Shown here: piece after piece, positions 61,775-64,000 of the stretch
Position numbering within the stretch: position 1 is the first letter of the stretch
How the letters are laid out: the number at the start of each line of letters is the position of its first letter
DNA from: Dyella sp. C11
GTDB lineage: Bacteria > Pseudomonadota > Gammaproteobacteria > Xanthomonadales > Rhodanobacteraceae
Reading direction: 5' to 3'
Assembly (NCBI RefSeq): GCF_003121485.1
Contig: NZ_QAVX01000001.1
Location: 124,001-188,000 of the forward strand
Length of the DNA: 64,000 bases
Translations under genes and position numbers: made by a program
The notes under the pieces: generated by a model
Told to the model about the DNA's origin: nothing
The model's input: only the letters and a program-made list of their open reading frames with translations
The model's database searches: none

Positions 61775-62572
61775 ATGGCTAAGCAAAAAGTTCTTGTGCT
61801 CGGTTCAAACGCCACCCGTATCGAGATTCAAGGTGGAAAAACTGGACCCACAGGCAATTACCTCAATGAGACCGTCGTTCCGGCCATGGCATTGGTCTAC
61901 GCGGGTTTCGATGTTGTTCTGGCCACACCGAACGGTACGAAGCCCCACATCGATGAAGTGTCAGCGGCGCCCGCTCACTTTGGTGGCGATGAGAAGGCTT
62001 TCAAGGCGGCAGAGGATTTCTACGCCAAGCATCCGTCGATGAACAACGTGCGCACCAATCGTTCGGTTATCGACGAAGGACTGGAAAACTATGCTGCTGT
62101 GTTCGTGCCTGGTGGGCAGGCGCCCGTCGTTGATTTGATGCAGGACCCAGAGGTCGGCGAAATTCTTCAGTATTTCCACGCTACCAAGAAACCGACTGCT
62201 TTCCTCTGTCACGGTCCGATTGCCACAATCGCTGCTCTTCCCAACTCGCGGGAGTTTCGCACAGCTCTCGTGGCCGGCAACCCGAAGGAAGCTGAGAAAT
62301 TGGCAAAGGGTTGGCAGTACGCGGGGTACAAGATGACGATATTCTCCAAGTCGGAAGAGAAGTACGTCGAAGATCAGATCCTGCACGGCAAGATGTACTT
62401 CAATATGCCTGAAGCACTGTCCGCCGCTGGCGGTGACGTGCATGTGGGTAAGGACTGGGAGCCGAATGTCATTGAAGACCGTGAATTGATCACCGGTCAG
62501 AATCCGCGGTCTGATCATTTGATTGCATCGACGCTGATCAAGGCGCTTGGTCGCCAAGCGAAGGCGGCGTAA
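61775..62572 (+). CDS. DJ-1/PfpI family protein (Hsp31-like type 1 glutamine amidotransferase fold)
   Basis: 265 aa; GGAGGCAATC before the ATG. Nucleophilic Cys in AFLCHGPIATIAALPN, acid/His context FVPGGQAPVVDLMQDPEVGEIL, and the N-terminal NYLNETVVPAMALVYAGFDVVLATPNG. Known relatives act as glyoxalase III, chaperones or hydrolases against reactive carbonyls. Followed by the ABM and GlcG genes. Confidence 0.92.
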   Translation: MAKQKVLVLGSNATRIEIQGGKTGPTGNYLNETVVPAMALVYAGFDVVLATPNGTKPHIDEVSAAPAHFGGDEKAFKAAEDFYAKHPSMNNVRTNRSVIDEGLENYAAVFVPGGQAPVVDLMQDPEVGEILQYFHATKKPTAFLCHGPIATIAALPNSREFRTALVAGNPKEAEKLAKGWQYAGYKMTIFSKSEEKYVEDQILHGKMYFNMPEALSAAGGDVHVGKDWEPNVIEDRELITGQNPRSDHLIASTLIKALGRQAKAA

Positions 62573-62940
62573 TTCGAAAAGTGCCAAGGGCAACTCGTGT
62601 TAGGCCTCCCGCCCGTCGTCTCGTCAAGCGGCGCACCTTCTTGGAAAGGCGACGGGCTTTCTTGATTGATCGTACGCAAGCAGTCTACGCGGTGACGGTT
62701 TACCCGGCTTGCGGACCGGTAATGCCGTTCCGCTTGCGTACCTCTGGCGGGGCGCTAGTCCGCTATACGCGGCTGGACTCGAAATCGAACGATTCCCGAG
62801 CGATCTCCAGGTACCGTTCAGTCGTTTTCGTCTTGAGTGACAACAGATCTTTTGTAGGAGGGACTTTTCATCCTTCTACTACCCATATGGCTTTAGCACT
62901 GTACGAACAGTTCAAAGCCAACACTTGCGAGGAATTTGCC
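62573..62940. other. Intergenic region before the monooxygenase gene
   Basis: About 368 bp; a long frame from 62581 runs through but has no ribosome site and low-quality sequence until the GTG at 62941, so it is not called. Probably contains a promoter. Confidence 0.4.
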
Positions 62941-63240
62941 GTGAGTACTTCGGTCAAGATGGTTGCATTGCTAACCGCGAAAGCAGGTAAAGAGGCTGAT
63001 CTCCACGCTCTTCTGAAGGGAATGCCCGGACCCTCTCGCTCCGAGCCTGGAAATCTCCGCTATGACCTTTGGAGCGACTCAGCCCAAGCCGGTCGCTACG
63101 TTCTGGAGGAGATTTACAAAGATGCCGACGCCATCGCCGCTCACCGTGAGTCAAAACACTTTCAGGCCTACCTCTCGCAAGTCAACGATTTTGCGGAGCG
63201 CTTGGTGATCGTGCTCGCACCGGAAGATGTGAAGGCTTGA
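62941..63240 (+). CDS. Antibiotic-biosynthesis-monooxygenase (ABM) domain protein, YgiN-like
   Basis: 99 aa from a GTG (VSTSVKMVALLTAKAGKEADL) with GAGG eight bases upstream; a longer ATG start at 62887 would add an unlikely tail. Typical dimeric ferredoxin-like fold: ALLKGMPGPSRSEPGNLRYDLWSD, YVLEEIYKDADAIAAHRESKHFQAYLSQV. Known relatives oxidise quinols or anthrones. Length matches the family. Confidence 0.9.
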   Translation: MSTSVKMVALLTAKAGKEADLHALLKGMPGPSRSEPGNLRYDLWSDSAQAGRYVLEEIYKDADAIAAHRESKHFQAYLSQVNDFAERLVIVLAPEDVKA

Positions 63241-63287
63241 GCATGTCAGCTACTGGGGCCGAATAAGGCAACGGTACGGAGAGTGTT

Positions 63288-63704
63288 ATGCCACGCACTT
63301 ATGAAACGCTGACCCTTGGTGACGCGAAGCGCATGCTTGCTGCCGCTGAGGCCAAGGCCGACGACTTGGGCATTGCCTACAATATCGCTGTGGTCGACGC
63401 GGGCGGACATCTTCTAGCGTTTATCCGACAGGACAACGCGCTCATTGGAAGCATTGACCTCGCTATCGATAAAGCCGGCACTGCCAGGCTCTTCAATCGC
63501 TCGACGGCGGAGCTCGCGCAGCTATCGCAATCCGGACAACCGTTGTTCGGTATCCAGGAGAGCAATTCGGGCAAGGTCGTCATCTTCGGTGGCGGAGTAC
63601 CTGTGATTGTTGGGGGAACCATTGTGGGTGCAGTGGGGACGAGTGCGGGCACGGTTGAGCAGGACGTCGCGGTCGCTGAGGCGGCGCTGGCCGCCCTCTG
63701 CTAG
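63288..63704 (+). CDS. GlcG/HbpS family heme-binding protein
   Basis: 138 aa, ATG with GGAGAGTGTT upstream. DUF336 fold: MPRTYETLTLGDAKRMLAAAEAKADDLG, IAVVDAGGHLLAFIRQDNA, DLAIDKAGTARLFNRSTAELAQL, FGGGVPVIVGGTIVGAVGTSAGTVEQD. Known relatives bind heme or cobalamin and respond to redox stress. Third of three plus-strand genes after the repeat array. Confidence 0.92.
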   Translation: MPRTYETLTLGDAKRMLAAAEAKADDLGIAYNIAVVDAGGHLLAFIRQDNALIGSIDLAIDKAGTARLFNRSTAELAQLSQSGQPLFGIQESNSGKVVIFGGGVPVIVGGTIVGAVGTSAGTVEQDVAVAEAALAALC

Positions 63705-63723
63705 CCATATCTCCGAAGGAACA

Positions 63724-63798
63724 ATGTCAAAAATTGCAAACACCATCAGTAACTTAATTATTTCTTTTCGAAATCTTCTGGATACGCTCACGAGCTAA
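63724..63798 (+). CDS. Possible very small ORF
   Basis: 24 aa, MSKIANTISNLIISFRNLLD; AAGGA just before the ATG. Amphipathic helix with a hydrophobic face. Too short to be sure; kept because of the good ribosome site. Confidence 0.25.
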   Translation: MSKIANTISNLIISFRNLLDTLTS

Positions 63799-64000
63799 CC
63801 GAACCAGCGTTGTGCTATTAGCTGGAACTAGCGAAGTCTTTCCTGCTATTCCGGTGCGCTGCGGTGGAACGTTCGCGTTGGTCCAGGCCCCAGACGCTCC
63901 GCCGTCTGCGAAAAGTATTGCAGCCCTTTCGACACGGGCTATGTACTTGCGTCTCGACGAGCGTTGTTCTCTTGGTCTTGAGCTTGGTCCTGATGCCCAC
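63754..64000 (-). pseudogene. Partial frame at right edge, possibly decayed transposase
   Basis: Open on the minus strand to the window edge without a start codon: SSRRKYIARVERAAILFADG, then VPPQRTGIAGKTSLVPANST, ending at 63754. RVERAAILFADG loosely recalls the N-terminal region of IS630-type transposases. Overlaps the small ORF on the other strand; only one is likely real. Confidence 0.25.

Noticed and set aside
62581-62940. N-terminal extension of the ABM protein
   Set aside because: The family is about 100 residues long and the GTG at 62941 has a good ribosome site.

Overview
The window is high-GC, densely coded chromosomal DNA of a gammaproteobacterium. The gene content points to the Xanthomonadales, most likely Rhodanobacteraceae (Dyella/Luteibacter/Rhodanobacter type). 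The signs are an aa3 cytochrome oxidase cluster with a DUF2244 gene and a twin-TM gene, a 'short' PutA without a DNA-binding domain, dnaG, yqeY, rpsU and tsaD within 7 kb, a MASE1 histidine kinase, and GTAGGAGCGC-type and CGTCATTCCCGC-type palindromic repeats. The assignment is inferred from sequence alone.

Layout. 1-5692 (all minus): partial aldehyde dehydrogenase, TonB-dependent receptor, diheme cytochrome c lipoprotein and parallel beta-helix lipoprotein, with a strong terminator inside the set. 5861-9556: divergent MASE1 histidine kinase and NarL-type regulator, a small unknown gene and a second LuxR-type regulator. 9966-12537: two secreted DUF1254-family proteins. 12687-17068: AraC regulator, PAP2 lipoprotein phosphatase with an altered active site, Baeyer-Villiger monooxygenase and TlpA-like thioredoxin. 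17121-20276: putA. 20723-28920: respiratory cluster DUF2244-coxB-ctaD-small TM protein-ctaE, then SURF1, SCO-like protein, ctaA and ctaB, which supply heme A and assemble the oxidase. 28921-33301: repeat-rich spacer, an unusual long leader with two upstream ORFs and a foldable RNA, and mgtA. 33302-40955: Na/Pi cotransporter and a tripartite heavy-metal RND efflux operon preceded by a possible leader-peptide attenuator. 40959-52523: pentapeptide protein, DedA, dnaG (with an in-frame palindromic insert), GNAT, DUF1328, S41 peptidase, yqeY, rpsU, tsaD, folB, folK, DUF6159, pteridine reductase and EcsC-like protein.

From about 52.5 kb to the end the character changes. Intergenic spaces lengthen, base composition looks less GC-rich by eye, and genes are mostly poorly known. 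53140-57925 looks like a genomic island: a J-domain protein flanked by beta-rich sequence, a PD-(D/E)XK nuclease with no usable start codon for its N-terminal motif, a zinc-ribbon protein, a single-TM protein and a possible HEPN-like protein. 58210-63704 is a detoxification-type cassette: alpha/beta hydrolase, two SDRs, DJ-1/PfpI, ABM-domain monooxygenase and GlcG/HbpS. It is interrupted by a three-copy 82-bp tandem repeat and a decayed reading frame.

No CRISPR array, rRNA, tRNA or complete insertion sequence was found. The best candidates for undescribed biology are the mgtA leader, the acidic/proline leader ORF before the RND pump, the palindromic insert inside dnaG, and the 53-58 kb island. 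All function statements are inferred from sequence motifs read by eye; no database search was run.
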